In this document: in pieces, positions 52,006 to 60,200 of the stretch
How positions within the stretch are numbered: the first letter of the stretch is position 1
Layout: every line of letters begins with the position of its first letter
Source: Maledivibacter halophilus
Lineage (GTDB): Bacteria > Bacillota > Clostridia > Peptostreptococcales > Caminicellaceae
NCBI RefSeq assembly: GCF_900167445.1
Contig: NZ_FUZT01000012.1
Span: 1 to 64,000, forward strand
Length of the DNA stretch: 64,000 nucleotides
Direction: 5' to 3'
Program-made: the position numbers and the translations under genes
The notes under the pieces: generated by a model
What the model saw: the letters and a program-made list of their open reading frames with translations, nothing else
Database searches by the model: none
Told to the model about the DNA's origin: nothing

Positions 52006-53813
52006 TGTTTGGTTGGGCTGGTAAATTATTAAGAGTCAATTTAACTGATGGAACCATAAAAAAAGAAAATTTGAACATGAAGGATGCCAATTTATATTTA
52101 GGAGCACGAGGGCTGGGAAGCAAAATTTTGATGGACGAAGTAGACCCTAAAATTGATGCCTTTAACCCGGGAAACAAATTGATTTTTATGGCAGGACCTT
52201 TAACAGGAACTTTAGCTGCCTGTCCTGGAAGATATGAAGTAGTTGCAAAGGCTCCTTTAACGGGAACAATAGGAGCTTCAAATTCAGGAGGTCATTTTGG
52301 ACCAGAATTAAAATTTGCCGGATATGATGGAATAATATTTGAAGGAAAATCTGAAAAGCCAGTTTATTTATACATAAATGATGAAAAGGTAGAACTTAAA
52401 AGTGCAAGCCATCTTTGGGGAAAAACAGTACCTGCAACAACCGATGAACTTCTTAAAGAAACTATGGAAGATGTAAGGGTTGCATGCATTGGACCTGCAG
52501 GAGAAAAGAAAGTATTATTTGCAACTGTAATGAATGATAAGAATAGAGCAGCAGGGAGATCTGGACTTGGAGCTGTTATGGGATCTAAAAATTTGAAGGC
52601 GGTTGTTGTGAGAGGAACAAATTCAGTTAAAGTGGCAAAGAAAGAAGAATTTATAGAAGCTTGTAGAGATGCAAGAAAAAAAATAAAAGAGCATCCAGTA
52701 ACAGGTGAAGGACTTGCAGCCTATGGTACTGAAGTACTTGTAAATATTTTAAATGAAATACAGTCTCTCCCTACAAGAAACTGGAGAGATGGGGGATATT
52801 TTGAAGATGCAGATGATACAAGCGGAGAAACCTTAACTGAAAAGTATTTGGTGAGGAATAAAGGATGTTTTGGTTGTTCAATAGGCTGTGGAAGGATAAC
52901 AAAAATTGAGGAGGGGCCCTTTAAAGGCTTTGGAGAAGGACCAGAATATGAGGCAGGGTGGTCCTATGGTGCTAACTGTGGAGTTAACGATTTAGCGGCA
53001 ATAAGTAAAGCTAATTTTATATGTAATGAGTTAGGTCTTGATCCTATTACTATGGGAGCAACCATAGCATGCGGAATGGAAATGTATGAACGGGGAATTT
53101 TATCAAAGGAAGAGCTGGGTAGGGAATTAGTATTTGGAGATGCCCAGGCCATAGTAGATTTTACAAAAATGACTGCAATGAGAGAAGATTTCGGTGATAT
53201 AATGGCTGAAGGCTCCTATAGAATGGCAGAAAAGTATGGTTATCCTGAGCTTTCTATGTCAGTAAAGAAACAGGAAATGCCTGCTTATGATGCAAGGGGA
53301 GTTCAAGGAATGGGGCTAGAATATGCAACTTCTAATCGTGGAGGATGTCATGTTAGAGGATATCTTACTTCTCCTGAGGTATTAGGAATACCAGAAAAAC
53401 TTGATCCCCTTGTTACTACAGACAAGGCAGCCTGGTTAAAGACCTTCCAAGATCTTACTGGTGTTATTGATTCGGCAGGTATATGCTTATTTACTAGTTT
53501 TGCAATTGGGTTACCAGAAATTTCATCAATGCTCAGAAGTGCTTTGGGATTAGACTATTCAGATGAGGAAATATTGAAAATCGGTGAGAGAATATGGAAT
53601 TTAGAAAAAATCTTTAATATGAAAGCTGGTTTCACTGCAAAGGACGATAAGTTACCAACTAGATTGTTAAATGAACCATTGACTTCAGGGCCAGCAAAGG
53701 GAAAGGTTGTTGAGCTTGATACAATGCTTAAAGAATACTACCAAATCAGAGGATGGGATGAAGGAGGAGTGCCTACTGAAGAAAAATTAGAGGAGCTTTC
53801 CATAAGATTGTAG
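52005..53813 (+). CDS. aor: Tungsten-dependent aldehyde:ferredoxin oxidoreductase
   Basis: 602 residues. The [4Fe-4S] ligands are Cys288, Cys291, Cys295 (CFGCSIGC) and Cys494 (SAGICLF), the same numbers as in the Pyrococcus enzyme. N-terminal WAGKLLRVNLTDG, YLGARGLGSKIL and DKNRAAGRSGLGAVMGSKNLKA bind the bis-pterin cofactor. It oxidises aldehydes to acids with ferredoxin, or reduces acids in reverse. It follows the ferredoxin gene directly (GGGGAGGTGGAATAATG) and is controlled through the Moco/Tuco riboswitch upstream. Nuo-like genes 320 bases downstream may link it to NAD(H). The physiological aldehyde is not known. Confidence 0.95.
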   Translation: MFGWAGKLLRVNLTDGTIKKENLNMKDANLYLGARGLGSKILMDEVDPKIDAFNPGNKLIFMAGPLTGTLAACPGRYEVVAKAPLTGTIGASNSGGHFGPELKFAGYDGIIFEGKSEKPVYLYINDEKVELKSASHLWGKTVPATTDELLKETMEDVRVACIGPAGEKKVLFATVMNDKNRAAGRSGLGAVMGSKNLKAVVVRGTNSVKVAKKEEFIEACRDARKKIKEHPVTGEGLAAYGTEVLVNILNEIQSLPTRNWRDGGYFEDADDTSGETLTEKYLVRNKGCFGCSIGCGRITKIEEGPFKGFGEGPEYEAGWSYGANCGVNDLAAISKANFICNELGLDPITMGATIACGMEMYERGILSKEELGRELVFGDAQAIVDFTKMTAMREDFGDIMAEGSYRMAEKYGYPELSMSVKKQEMPAYDARGVQGMGLEYATSNRGGCHVRGYLTSPEVLGIPEKLDPLVTTDKAAWLKTFQDLTGVIDSAGICLFTSFAIGLPEISSMLRSALGLDYSDEEILKIGERIWNLEKIFNMKAGFTAKDDKLPTRLLNEPLTSGPAKGKVVELDTMLKEYYQIRGWDEGGVPTEEKLEELSIRL

Positions 53814-53884
53814 CTTTAATTATATTAATCAAAGATATATATGTAACTATAGATTTATGCTTATAAAAACTTTAGAAACTAAGG

Positions 53885-54042
53885 AAACCACTGAAGTTTT
53901 CTTTTAGGTTTCTTTATAAATATCTTTTATTCTTTTAATGATAATAAAGTCTATTTGCTGCTAGCAAATACTATAAAATTATTTTATTGACTAGAATAAA
54001 AAGGAGTTTATAAGAGAAGTGTAAAAGGATTCTCAGTGGTTT
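53885..54042. repeat. Family C inverted-repeat element, copy C2
   Basis: About 158 bp; AAACCACTGAAG at the left and TCTCAGTGGTTT at the right are inverted repeats, and AAAAGGATTCTCAGTGG is shared with copy C1 at 19817-19833. It sits between aor and the Nuo-like genes. The remaining parts of the 53814-54134 gap show nothing else. Confidence 0.5.
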
Positions 54043-54134
54043 GCTGAATAAGTCAAACTTTACATGCTGTAGGAATTTAATTTTCCATAGACTGCATAGA
54101 CTCTAAGCGACTATAAATACAAGGAGTACAGATT

Positions 54135-54623
54135 ATGAAAATAAATAAATTGGATTCGACTAAAATGTTCAATATTATAAAAAAGTATCCAAATAAACAG
54201 CAGTATACCCTTGCTATACTTCAAGATATTCAAAAAAAATATAATTATATTCCAAGAAGTGCTTTAGAGATGATTTCAGATTATTTAGATATTAATCTAA
54301 GTGAGTTATATAGTATAGCCACCTTCTATAAAGCTTTAAGTTTAAAGCCAAAGGGTAAATACATAATAAAGGTTTGTGATGGAACTGCTTGTCATATAAG
54401 GGGTTCCCAAATAATAATAGATGAGATAAAAAAAATACTTAAAATAAATCCAGGTGAAACTACCGAAGACGGTATATTTTCCTTGGAGACGGTGGCATGT
54501 CTTGGATCATGTGCCTTAGCTCCTGTAATGGTTATTAATGATAAATATTGTGGTAAGGTTGTTCCTAATAGGATTAGGGAAATTTTAAAGGAATATGGGA
54601 GCGTGGAAAAGTATGAAGGATAG
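54135..54623 (+). CDS. NuoE-like [2Fe-2S] thioredoxin-fold subunit
   Basis: 162 residues of the 24-kDa/NuoE family: a helical N-terminal part with QQYTLAILQDIQKKYNYIP and SIATFYKALSLKPKG, then ligands C-x4-C (VCDGTACH, about 97-103) and C-x3-C (CLGSCALAP, about 133-139) for one [2Fe-2S] cluster. It passes electrons in NAD-dependent hydrogenases, formate dehydrogenases and complex I. Here it is the first of three overlapping Nuo-like genes downstream of the aldehyde oxidoreductase. The ATG follows AAGGAGTACAGATT. Confidence 0.92.
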   Translation: MKINKLDSTKMFNIIKKYPNKQQYTLAILQDIQKKYNYIPRSALEMISDYLDINLSELYSIATFYKALSLKPKGKYIIKVCDGTACHIRGSQIIIDEIKKILKINPGETTEDGIFSLETVACLGSCALAPVMVINDKYCGKVVPNRIREILKEYGSVEKYEG

Positions 54624-56475
54624 ATGGAATAATAGGGAAGATAATTCTAATGAAAATAATACTATAAATAAGAGAAAAGTCTTAGTATGTTGTGGAACGG
54701 GATGTCTTGCTAATAATAGTCTTAAAATTTATAATGAGCTCAAGAAAAAAATTCAATTAATAGGTGAAGATATAGAGGTTGACACCCTTGTAAAATCTAC
54801 GGGATGTAATGGTTTGTGTGAAAAGGGTCCTGTAGTAAAGATTATTCCGGATAATATTTCATATTTTCAGGTTAAAGTTCAAGACGTTGATGAAATAATA
54901 GATAAAACAATATTAAAAGGGGAGGCTATTGAATGTCTTCTTTATTATGATGTTAATAAAAAACAAAGAATAAGATATCATGGTGATACAAATTTTTATA
55001 AAAAGCAGTATAAAATAGCCCTCAGAAATATTGGAGAAGTGGATCCGATAAATATAGATGATTATATAAAACGAGATGGATATAAAGCCTTAAAGAAAGC
55101 ACTATTTGAAATGAAAAAGGAAGATGTTATTGATGAAGTTAATGAGTCCGGTTTACGTGGGCGAGGGGGTGCAGGATTTCCTACAGGTCTCAAGTGGAGA
55201 AAGTGTAGAAGCATAGACAATTTTCCGAAATTTGTAATATGCAATGGAGATGAGGGAGATCCGGGAGCCTTTATGGATAGAAGTATTTTAGAGGGGGATC
55301 CAAATAGTATTATTGAAGGCATGATTATTTGTGGATATGCTATTAATGCCAAATCAGGTTATATGTATATACGGGATGAATATGGTCTTGCAATAAAAAA
55401 TATGTCGAAGGCATTATTTAAAGCAAGAGAAAAGGGTTTTTTAGGAAAAAACATATTAGGGAGTAAATTTGATTTTGATATTGATATTGTTAGGGGGGGA
55501 GGGGCTTTTGTCTGTGGTGAGTCTAGTGCTCTTATGGCCTCTATTGAGGGAAGGGTTGGAGAGCCTAGAGCAAAATATATTCGTTCCATTGAAAAAGGCT
55601 TATGGAATCAACCTACTGTCCTCAATAATGTTGAAACCTTTGCAAATATACCACCTATAATAAACAATGGTTCAGATTGGTTTAGAAGGATTGGAAGCAA
55701 AGATAGTACAGGGACAAAGGTATTTTCCCTTGTAGGGAAAGTCAAAAACACGGGATTAGTGGAAGTTCCTATGGGTACAACCTTAAGGGAACTTATATTC
55801 GATATTGGAGGAGGAATTATTGGGGATAGGAAATTTAAAGCGGTACAGACTGGAGGACCTTCCGGTGGCTGCATACCCGATAGATATCTTGATGTTGGAA
55901 TAGATTTTGGATCCCTCAGCAGTATAGGATCCATGATGGGTTCTGGCGGTATGATAGTTATGGATGATCGTACTTGTATGGTAGATGTGGCTAAATATTA
56001 TTTAAGTTTTTTAGCAGAAGAATCATGTGGAAAATGTGTGACCTGCAGAGAGGGAATAAGAATGATGCAGCATATTTTAGAAGATATTACAAATGGTAAA
56101 GGGAAAGAAGAGGATATAGATTCGTTACTTGAGCTTTGTGAAGCCGTAAAGGAATGTTCTCTATGCGGATTAGGCAAAACTGCACCAAATCCTGTTATAA
56201 CAACTATAAAATATTTTAGAGATGAATATATGGAGCATATAATTAATAAAAGATGTCCTGCAGGTGTTTGTAAGGAATTGACAAGCTTTTATATTGATAA
56301 AGAGCTTTGCAAGGGATGTGGGTTATGCAAGAAGAATTGTCCTGTTGATTCTATAAAAGGGACAATAAAAAGCCCTCATGAAATCGACATATCTAAATGT
56401 ATTAAATGTGGAAGCTGTATTAATAGCTGTAAATTTAATGCTGTAAAGATTGGAGGGCAAATAAATGCAAATTAA
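54595..56475 (+). CDS. NuoF-like NAD(H)-binding flavoprotein subunit with extra iron-sulfur clusters
   Basis: 626 residues. A thioredoxin-like [2Fe-2S] domain at the N-terminus (VLVCCGTGCLAN...STGCNGLCEKGP) is followed by the FMN/NADH domain with GLRGRGGAGFPTGLKW and NGDEGDPGAFMDRSILEGDP, the SLBB part, the 4Fe cluster motif ESCGKCVTCREG, and a C-terminal two-[4Fe-4S] ferredoxin (CKGCGLCKKNC, CIKCGSCINSC). This is the HydB/HndC/NuoF layout of NAD-linked clostridial hydrogenases and formate dehydrogenases. It overlaps the NuoE-like gene by 29 bases and the next by 11. The ATG at 54595 follows AAAGGA very closely; the in-frame ATG at 54613 is also possible. Confidence 0.92.
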   Translation: MGAWKSMKDRWNNREDNSNENNTINKRKVLVCCGTGCLANNSLKIYNELKKKIQLIGEDIEVDTLVKSTGCNGLCEKGPVVKIIPDNISYFQVKVQDVDEIIDKTILKGEAIECLLYYDVNKKQRIRYHGDTNFYKKQYKIALRNIGEVDPINIDDYIKRDGYKALKKALFEMKKEDVIDEVNESGLRGRGGAGFPTGLKWRKCRSIDNFPKFVICNGDEGDPGAFMDRSILEGDPNSIIEGMIICGYAINAKSGYMYIRDEYGLAIKNMSKALFKAREKGFLGKNILGSKFDFDIDIVRGGGAFVCGESSALMASIEGRVGEPRAKYIRSIEKGLWNQPTVLNNVETFANIPPIINNGSDWFRRIGSKDSTGTKVFSLVGKVKNTGLVEVPMGTTLRELIFDIGGGIIGDRKFKAVQTGGPSGGCIPDRYLDVGIDFGSLSSIGSMMGSGGMIVMDDRTCMVDVAKYYLSFLAEESCGKCVTCREGIRMMQHILEDITNGKGKEEDIDSLLELCEAVKECSLCGLGKTAPNPVITTIKYFRDEYMEHIINKRCPAGVCKELTSFYIDKELCKGCGLCKKNCPVDSIKGTIKSPHEIDISKCIKCGSCINSCKFNAVKIGGQINAN

Positions 56476-57214
56476 AATAGACGGAGATTATTATGAAGCA
56501 AAAATGGGAGAATTTATACTTGATGTGACAAGAAGAAATAGTATTAAAATTCCAACATTATGTCATAATCCAGCTTTACCAGGGTTAGCCAGCTGCAGAC
56601 TTTGCATAGTGGAGGTAATAGATGAGAGAGGCAGTAAAATCGTAACTTCATGTATATATCCTATTAAAAAGAAAATTGAAGTAAAGACAAATTCAGAAAA
56701 GATTATTAAAATGAGAAAAACTATTATTAAACTTCTTGCAGCCAGATCACCAGGAAATCAAGCTATTAGGGAACTTGTTGAGGAATATAAAGTAAACACT
56801 GACGTATTTGCTGGTATATTTCAGAAGGATGAATGTATACTTTGTGGACTTTGTGTAAAGGCATGTGATGAAATTGGAACAGGTGCAATAGTAACTGTAA
56901 ATAGAGGTATTATAAAAAAAGTTTCGACTCCCTATGATGAGGCTTCAGAGGATTGTATAGGATGTGGAGCATGTTCTGAAATTTGTCCTACCGATGCTAT
57001 TCCAATAGAAGAAAGAAATGGTATAAGAACTATATGGAATAAAGACTTTCAACTACTTAAATGCTTAAAATGTGGCAAATATTTTTCCACTAAAGAAGAA
57101 TTTGAATATATAAATAAGAAGCTTGGAAATGAAGATTGTGAGCTTATATGTAAAGACTGTAAAAGAAAAATTTTGGCCAAGGAATTCAAGGAAATATTTA
57201 AGGGGATAAGATAA
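56465..57214 (+). CDS. NuoG/HydA-N-like iron-sulfur subunit
   Basis: 249 residues. An N-terminal [2Fe-2S] ferredoxin fold (CHNPALPGLASCRLC plus a later C) is followed by a cluster region resembling NuoG/HydA and two [4Fe-4S] motifs (CILCGLCVKACD and CIGCGACSEICP). Unlike NuoG or [FeFe]-hydrogenase HydA it has no catalytic C-terminal domain. Instead, residues 200-240 carry two CxxC pairs (CLKCGKYF...CKDCK) like a zinc ribbon. It resembles the accessory subunits HndD-N or FdhX-type connectors and probably wires the NuoE/NuoF pair to aldehyde oxidoreductase or ferredoxin. It overlaps the NuoF-like gene by 11 bases. Confidence 0.82.
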   Translation: MQIKIDGDYYEAKMGEFILDVTRRNSIKIPTLCHNPALPGLASCRLCIVEVIDERGSKIVTSCIYPIKKKIEVKTNSEKIIKMRKTIIKLLAARSPGNQAIRELVEEYKVNTDVFAGIFQKDECILCGLCVKACDEIGTGAIVTVNRGIIKKVSTPYDEASEDCIGCGACSEICPTDAIPIEERNGIRTIWNKDFQLLKCLKCGKYFSTKEEFEYINKKLGNEDCELICKDCKRKILAKEFKEIFKGIR

Positions 57215-57288
57215 AATGAAATTTAAAATCTAATGCTTATAACTTAGAAGGAGAGTATTATCGGTGAAAAAATAGTTCTCAAAAAATC

Positions 57289-57338
57289 ATGACCATAATA
57301 ATCAAAAGTTATAAATATGATTATCGTGGTCATATTTA
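57289..57338 (+). terminator. Probable terminator of the Nuo-like operon
   Basis: ATGACCATAATAATC (57289-57303) pairs with GATTATCGTGGTCAT (57319-57333) with one mismatch, then ATTTATTAT. It is about 75 bases after the last stop codon. Confidence 0.65.
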
Positions 57339-57378
57339 TTATAAATGAAACTATTAATTTAATCAATTAAGTCATTTT

Positions 57379-58128
57379 CTAAAATCTACTATTGAGAAAT
57401 TTTGGCTTGATATAATTTCTCAATGAAGAAAATGGTATTTTAATTTCTGGGATTTGTGATGCAATAGGTGCTATTTCATGGAAGCCAAAAAACACAACAA
57501 GATTTCCATTTTTTATATAGAAGGGATGATACTCAGAAATCCCTTTGAAGCTTTCAGCTGCACCTGGGAAATACTTTTCCCTATTAAACAATAGTTCATT
57601 CTTTACTTCATTATTTATTAAATTCTGATAATCCACATCTTCTTTGAATAAGTCCTTTAAAGAAATAGGTTCCCCTGTTAAAATATTAAAATTATAGGAT
57701 ACTTTGATGTATGAATTGATTCTATTAATATATTCATGATAAATTATTAAAATACTTATGATATTATGATTATTATAAGTAATCTCATATATGGATGAAA
57801 TAATAAAAGGGGTGAAATCTTCTCCATTTCTTTCGGCCTCTTTTGCATATTCTTTGGCCGCTTTTTCCATCTGTCTTTTAAATTCCATAATATCACTTTT
57901 AATAGAATTATTAATAAAACCTTGGGATTGTTGGCTTTCAAGGCCTTCTAGCTGAGGATATTTAAGATCCTCTCTAATATATTTATCTTTATATTTTATT
58001 TCATAGGTTTTTATTATAATGGGATTTACTCTATTTAGAATTGAGCGCTGTTTTGGACTGTCTATAATATATTGTTTTGGCATATAGGGAAAATATAGGG
58101 GGTAAATATATCTATATGTATATCTCAT
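57379..58128 (-). CDS. DUF3298/RsiV-like domain protein
   Basis: 249 residues starting MRYTYRYIYPLYFPYMP at ATG 58128, preceded by AGTGGAAAA. The C-terminal part (EPISLKDLFKEDVDYQNLINNEV ... FHEIAPIASQIPEIKIPFSSLRNYI, about 160-245) matches the DUF3298 domain of the anti-sigma factor RsiV and related surface proteins; the middle (about 60-150) matches DUF4163-like sequence. No signal peptide or membrane helix is apparent from this start, which is unusual for the family. Function is unknown. It is monocistronic and convergent with the Nuo-like genes. Confidence 0.7.
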   Translation of the reverse strand: MRYTYRYIYPLYFPYMPKQYIIDSPKQRSILNRVNPIIIKTYEIKYKDKYIREDLKYPQLEGLESQQSQGFINNSIKSDIMEFKRQMEKAAKEYAKEAERNGEDFTPFIISSIYEITYNNHNIISILIIYHEYINRINSYIKVSYNFNILTGEPISLKDLFKEDVDYQNLINNEVKNELLFNREKYFPGAAESFKGISEYHPFYIKNGNLVVFFGFHEIAPIASQIPEIKIPFSSLRNYIKPKFLNSRF

Positions 58129-58260
58129 TTTTCCACTCCTAATTATCCTTTTTATAACAATATATGTATTAAGTAAATAAAGGTTACTGACCTTGACCAT
58201 TAGGTAAAAATGATGTAAATAAACATTAAAGCATCGATAGAACTAGCATAACTAGTTAAA

Positions 58261-58290
58261 ATAAGGATAGAGAAAATCTCCATCCTTACC
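58261..58290 (-). terminator. Terminator of the ATP-grasp ligase gene
   Basis: ATAAGGAT-GAG pairs with CTC-ATCCTTA at 58261-58288 (one bulge per arm); on the minus strand a T-rich tail (TTATTTTAAC) follows. It abuts the stop codon at 58291. Confidence 0.8.
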
Positions 58291-59301
58291 TCATTTTAAT
58301 ATTGGCATATTATATCTTCTCAAAGCTTCGTTTAAAATTCTTTTAATAAGATCTTTGTATTCTCTGTCCATTGCTTTCCAAATTAAGGTTAAATCACTGA
58401 AACCATCAATTAACCCGGGCAAAGGATTAATTTCTATAAAATATGGTTTATTATCCAAATTAGATAATCTAAGATCAATTCTCGCAACATCCTTACATTC
58501 AAGAAGATTAAATATTTTTTTTGCAAATTTTTTAATCTCCTTTTCTTCTTTATCCGATAGATTAGCAGGACAAGTGTAAGAGGTAAAGTCCTTTGAATTC
58601 TTCTTTACATTATAACTGTAAAAGCTTGTTCCCCTTGCATTGTCAAAATTAATTTCCATTATAGGGAGAGCTTCTAAATCATCGCCGTTTCCAAGGAGTC
58701 CAACGGTAAATTCTCTACCATCTACATATTCTTCAACTAGTGCTGGTATATTATAGTTGACAATTATTCTATTAACTAATGAATATAACTCTTCATCATT
58801 TTTAGCAACTGAATTATCGATTATTCCTTTACTTGACCCCTCTGCATTTGGCTTTACGATCAAAGGATATTTCAATTTTTTACTTAAATTTTCCTTCCCT
58901 GTAAAGAAAACCTGAAATTTTGGTGTTTTAATATTATCATATGCAACTATTTTTTTGGTTAAAGACTTATCTAAAGCTACTCCTAAAGTAGTTTCATCGG
59001 AACCTGTAAAGGGTATAGAGAGCATGTTTAAAAGTGCAGGAACTTGTGATTCTCTACCTCGACCCTTTAAACCTTCAGCAAAATTAAATACAATATCAAT
59101 ATTTTTGTCATAAATTAAATTTACTATTTTACTTGTGGCTTCTAATAAAATAACATCACATCCAGCTTCCTCAAGAGAAGCCTTTATATGGTTTACTGTG
59201 GTAAAATCGTCCAATTCTGCTTCATCATCTTCATTTAGAATATTGTGATTCCTTTTTAAATTATAGGTTAGAGCAACTAAAAGCTTTTTGTCTTCTTCCA
59301 T
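58291..59301 (-). CDS. D-alanine-D-alanine ligase-related ATP-grasp enzyme
   Basis: 336 residues. The ATP-grasp signatures are present: YPLIVKPNAEGSSKGI (about 145-160), VEEYVDGREFTVGLLGN (about 190-206) and ARIDLRLSNLDNKPYFIEINPLPGL (in two parts, about 285-310), which hold the Mg-ATP ligands. Ddl-like proteins of this kind join small carboxylates and amino compounds; the N-terminal GxxxDxG substrate loop of true Ddl is not clear (NFAEGLKGRGRESQVPALL instead), so peptidoglycan D-Ala-D-Ala synthesis is not certain. It is monocistronic; ATG follows GGAGTGATAAATATAA. Confidence 0.82.
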   Translation of the reverse strand: MEEDKKLLVALTYNLKRNHNILNEDDEAELDDFTTVNHIKASLEEAGCDVILLEATSKIVNLIYDKNIDIVFNFAEGLKGRGRESQVPALLNMLSIPFTGSDETTLGVALDKSLTKKIVAYDNIKTPKFQVFFTGKENLSKKLKYPLIVKPNAEGSSKGIIDNSVAKNDEELYSLVNRIIVNYNIPALVEEYVDGREFTVGLLGNGDDLEALPIMEINFDNARGTSFYSYNVKKNSKDFTSYTCPANLSDKEEKEIKKFAKKIFNLLECKDVARIDLRLSNLDNKPYFIEINPLPGLIDGFSDLTLIWKAMDREYKDLIKRILNEALRRYNMPILK

Positions 59302-59554
59302 TTATATTTATCACTCCATTTAGATAAATTTTAAATATTGATGCTGTTTTACTATGATTACTTAAGGCAATTCTACCACTTACTTATGGGGTTAGCAACA
59401 AAAACTTTTACTATTTTACTAATCTTTTTTTTGTGATAAAACGCAGTTAATTCAATGGTTATAATTTATATCAAAAAGTTAAGATATAGTAAAGTATTGA
59501 ATATAGCGAGATATTTATTAATACATGTAGATATAATAAAATTTATATTTATGA

Positions 59555-59600
59555 TTTAAAAAACATGCTTAACCATATAGTTACTGATTAAGCATGTTTT
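59555..59600 (-). terminator. Terminator of the Mop gene
   Basis: AAAACATGCTTAA (59560-59572) pairs with TTAAGCATGTTTT (59588-59600); on the minus strand a T-run follows. It is 17 bases after the Mop stop codon. Confidence 0.82.
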
Positions 59601-59616
59601 CTATGTAAATATTAAG

Positions 59617-59835
59617 TTATTGTTTCACAAAAACCACATTAATAGCTTTAATTAATGCTTCAACTGAATCTCCTTGTTTAAATCCTGCATCTTCTAAACT
59701 CTCATGTGTCATCACGGACGTGACTATAGGTGAAGCAGCTCAGCCATCAACAGTCATTTTTATTTGTGCCATAATTTCATCATTTTTAATTTCTGAAATT
59801 TTTCCTACTAATTTGTTTCTTACTCCAGCTTCCAT
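59617..59835 (-). CDS. Mop/TOBE-type molybdate- or tungstate-binding protein with in-frame TGA
   Basis: From ATG at 59835 (GGAGGTGTATTTT before it) the frame reads MEAGVRNKLVGKISEIKNDE, IMAQIKMTVDG, TGA, AASPIVTSVMTHESLEDAGF, KQGDSVEALIKAINVVFVKQ, stop: 72 codons counting the TGA at 59740-59742 as residue 32. The flanks match the molbindin fold on both sides of the TGA, and spacing of the fold is kept with a few extra residues. Either TGA encodes selenocysteine, or the gene is inactive. A TCAC-GTCC-GTGA hairpin starts 16 bases after the TGA, in the range of bacterial SECIS elements with G first in the loop. Mop proteins store or deliver the oxyanion needed by the xanthine dehydrogenase and aldehyde oxidoreductase seen here. 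Confidence 0.72.
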
Positions 59836-60200
59836 AAAATACACCTCCAATTTGTGATTTGTTTTGTTCCTAAGTAGTTTAATGATTATATAAACTTTTT
59901 ATGCATAAAATTTTAGTATTTTTGAAATGTTTATAAAAAATAGTATTTTTTAACTATATAAATTTATTTAACATAATGCTAAAATTTAATTAAATATTAA
60001 GAATTATGGTGAAAGCAAGATATATAGCTATAAACAAAGTATTTTTTGCTTTATGGTTTTGTTTCTAATTTCACAAATATTGATATGTATGGTAGAATTT
60101 AATCGTGAATATAATATAGGGATATAGAATTAGAGCAATATTCTATATAATTATATTAAAATAATATTTAAACATTTATAATATTTAGGGAGGAATTAAA
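59836..60200. other. Intergenic region without recognised gene
   Basis: AT-rich divergent region between the Mop gene and the repeat-protein gene. Only the ribosome sites of both genes are recognisable; no ORF, tRNA or strong hairpin was seen. Confidence 0.45.
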
